7,019 nucleotides of DNA from Candidatus Nanopelagicaceae bacterium (lineage in GTDB: Bacteria; Actinomycetota; Actinomycetes; Nanopelagicales; Nanopelagicaceae): assembly GCA_023260175.1 (NCBI GenBank), contig JALQWD010000087.1, positions 1-7,019 on the forward strand, given 5' to 3'. The translations under genes were made by a program, and so were the position numbers. Numbering within the stretch: position 1 is the stretch's first letter; each line of letters opens with the position of its first letter. Under the pieces are notes generated by a model that did not search any database, had not been told where the DNA came from, and worked only from the letters and a program-made list of their open reading frames with translations. Shown here piece after piece: positions 5,893 through 7,019 of this stretch.

Positions 5893-7019
5893 TTATGGAA
5901 GTCGCAGCCAGACAGCGGTATCAGCTGGAATATGTTCGCCTTTTAGCGGTGCAGATGAGATCAAAACTTCTGCGCCATAAGGGATTACAACTTCGGCTGG
6001 ACCAAAGTTAACGTAGCAAGCGAATTTGCCTGGACGTGAAAAAGCAATTACATCGTCAGTTGATTCAAGCCAATTCATTTCACCGTCACCAAGACCGGCT
6101 TCGGCTTTACGAATCAGCAGAGCTTGCTTAACCATTTCAAAGAATGATCCTGCAACACCTTGTTGTGTATCTACAGCGCGTTCTCCCCATCCAGATGACT
6201 GCGGAAGCCATGCTTTATCTACCGTTAATGATTTATCTGAAGAGAAGCCATGTGCACCAGCTGCATCTTTAGTCCAAGGAATCGGTACTCGGCAACCATC
6301 GCGACCGCGATCAGTATGTCCTGACATCTTCCAGATTGGATCTTCTAAACGATTCTCTGGAATATCACGAACTTCAAATAATCCAAGTTCTTCGCCCTGA
6401 TAAATATATGCGCCACCAGGAAGAGCTAGTTCTAGTAGCGTTGCAGCGCGAGCACGTAGAAGTGCGCGTTCTATATTTAACTTCTTTGGGTCTCCGTATT
6501 TTTCAAGGCCTTTACCCTTGTTCTGTAAACCAAGCTCTAAGCGATCGGTCTTACGAACAACGTCGTGGTTCTCCCAAACCCATGATGGTGGAGCGCCAAC
6601 TTTTACAACGTCGGTCATTGATTTATCAATAATTTGCTTAAGGCTCTGCGCTTCCCACTTTGCAGTTAGGAATGAGAAGTTAAAAGATTGATGTAATTCA
6701 TCCGGACGAACATACATCGCGGTTCGCTGGTCATTTGGCGCCCAAGCTTCAGATACCAACATTGGATCGTGCTTGTATGTATTTGTAATTTTGCGCCAAT
6801 CGCGATGAATTTCGTGTACTTCTTCTTGATCCCAATATGGGCGGTAGTGGCGATCTAATAATTCAACTTCAGCGAAGTCGACATCAGGCATGCCCTTCTC
6901 TTTCCACATTCCGTGTGCAACGTCGATGCGGAATCCATCGAATTCAAGATCTAACCAGAAGCGGAATACCTGACGGAAATATTCCCAAACTTCTTGGTTC
7001 TCCCAATTGAAATCTGGTT
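5893..7019 (-). CDS. aglA: GH13 alpha-glucosidase, C-terminal part (5' end outside window)
   Basis: The visible 374 residues are the C-terminal two thirds of a glycoside hydrolase family 13 alpha-glucosidase, which releases glucose from alpha-1,4-linked or related alpha-glucosides (maltose, malto-oligosaccharides or sucrose-like substrates). The frame is open to the right edge: before the Met codon at 6909, upstream codons read PDFNWENQEVW and DGFRIDVAHG, the conserved start of the family's region II, so that Met is internal. The catalytic triad is complete: nucleophile Asp in GFRIDVAH (codon 6924-6922), acid/base Glu in MLVSEAW (6750-6748), and transition-state Asp in ENHDVVR (6564-6562). 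Further family signatures are YIYQGEELGL and GRDGCRVPIPW, followed by a small C-terminal beta domain. About 170 N-terminal residues are missing if the total is near the usual 540-550. It is the most upstream visible gene of the operon. The symbol follows the mycobacterial homologue Rv2471 and is tentative. Confidence 0.94.
   Translation of the reverse strand, partial: PDFNWENQEVWEYFRQVFRFWLDLEFDGFRIDVAHGMWKEKGMPDVDFAEVELLDRHYRPYWDQEEVHEIHRDWRKITNTYKHDPMLVSEAWAPNDQRTAMYVRPDELHQSFNFSFLTAKWEAQSLKQIIDKSMTDVVKVGAPPSWVWENHDVVRKTDRLELGLQNKGKGLEKYGDPKKLNIERALLRARAATLLELALPGGAYIYQGEELGLFEVRDIPENRLEDPIWKMSGHTDRGRDGCRVPIPWTKDAAGAHGFSSDKSLTVDKAWLPQSSGWGERAVDTQQGVAGSFFEMVKQALLIRKAEAGLGDGEMNWLESTDDVIAFSRPGKFACYVNFGPAEVVIPYGAEVLISSAPLKGEHIPADTAVWLRLP

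Noticed and set aside
6026..6632. Two plus-strand frames opposite the alpha-glucosidase
   Set aside because: They lie opposite strongly conserved catalytic sequence and show no recognisable motif or start signal.
6907..6909. ATG at 6909 as the start of the glucosidase
   Set aside because: The codons upstream read in frame as DGFRIDVAHG and PDFNWENQ, core family motifs including the nucleophile, so the gene continues past the window edge.
1..7019. CRISPR array, insertion sequence, tRNA/rRNA gene, prophage or defence island
   Set aside because: No direct-repeat array, terminal inverted repeats, transposase, RNA fold or phage gene was seen; the HNH protein alone does not make a defence system.

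Overview
The window looks like chromosomal DNA from a streamlined, fairly low-GC (mid-40s % by eye) actinobacterium. The best guess is a freshwater acI-type lineage (Nanopelagicales, e.g. Planktophila or Nanopelagicus), but this is inferred from protein flavour, gene order, codon use and very tight packing, not from a marker gene. Genes abut or nearly abut almost everywhere, and only two real intergenic gaps (about 83 and 126 bases) exist, both between divergent genes.

Layout: (1) Positions 1-256, minus strand: the N-terminal third of TrmB (tRNA m7G46 methyltransferase), running off the left edge. (2) 257-339: divergent spacer with a near-perfect 18-bp palindrome and the pepN ribosome binding site. 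(3) 340-2871, plus: complete PepN, an M1 zinc aminopeptidase starting at GTG. (4) 2872-3588, minus: a stand-alone HNH endonuclease-family protein followed by a 60-residue single-span membrane protein, a probable two-gene unit whose last stop codon touches the pepN stop. (5) 3589-3714: divergent spacer with a plausible sigma70-like promoter for the HNH gene and a -10 box placed for a leaderless mscS-like transcript. (6) 3715-4260, plus: a short MscS-family channel that ends at the end of its beta domain. (7) 4262-7019, minus: a translationally coupled operon transcribed in the order GH13 alpha-glucosidase (5' end outside the window), MFS transporter, group II truncated haemoglobin (GlbO).

The gene set pepN / small hypothetical / HNH protein / glbO / alpha-glucosidase recalls, from memory, the Mycobacterium tuberculosis stretch Rv2467-Rv2471, so this seems to be an old actinobacterial neighbourhood rather than an island. 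The genes combine peptide turnover, alpha-glucoside hydrolysis, transport of an unknown small solute, oxygen/NO handling and osmotic safety. No mobile element, CRISPR array, RNA gene, phage gene or obvious new defence system is visible. The most interesting points are the coupling of a globin to a glucosidase and an MFS transporter, the MscS protein without its C-terminal domain, and the palindrome between trmB and pepN.
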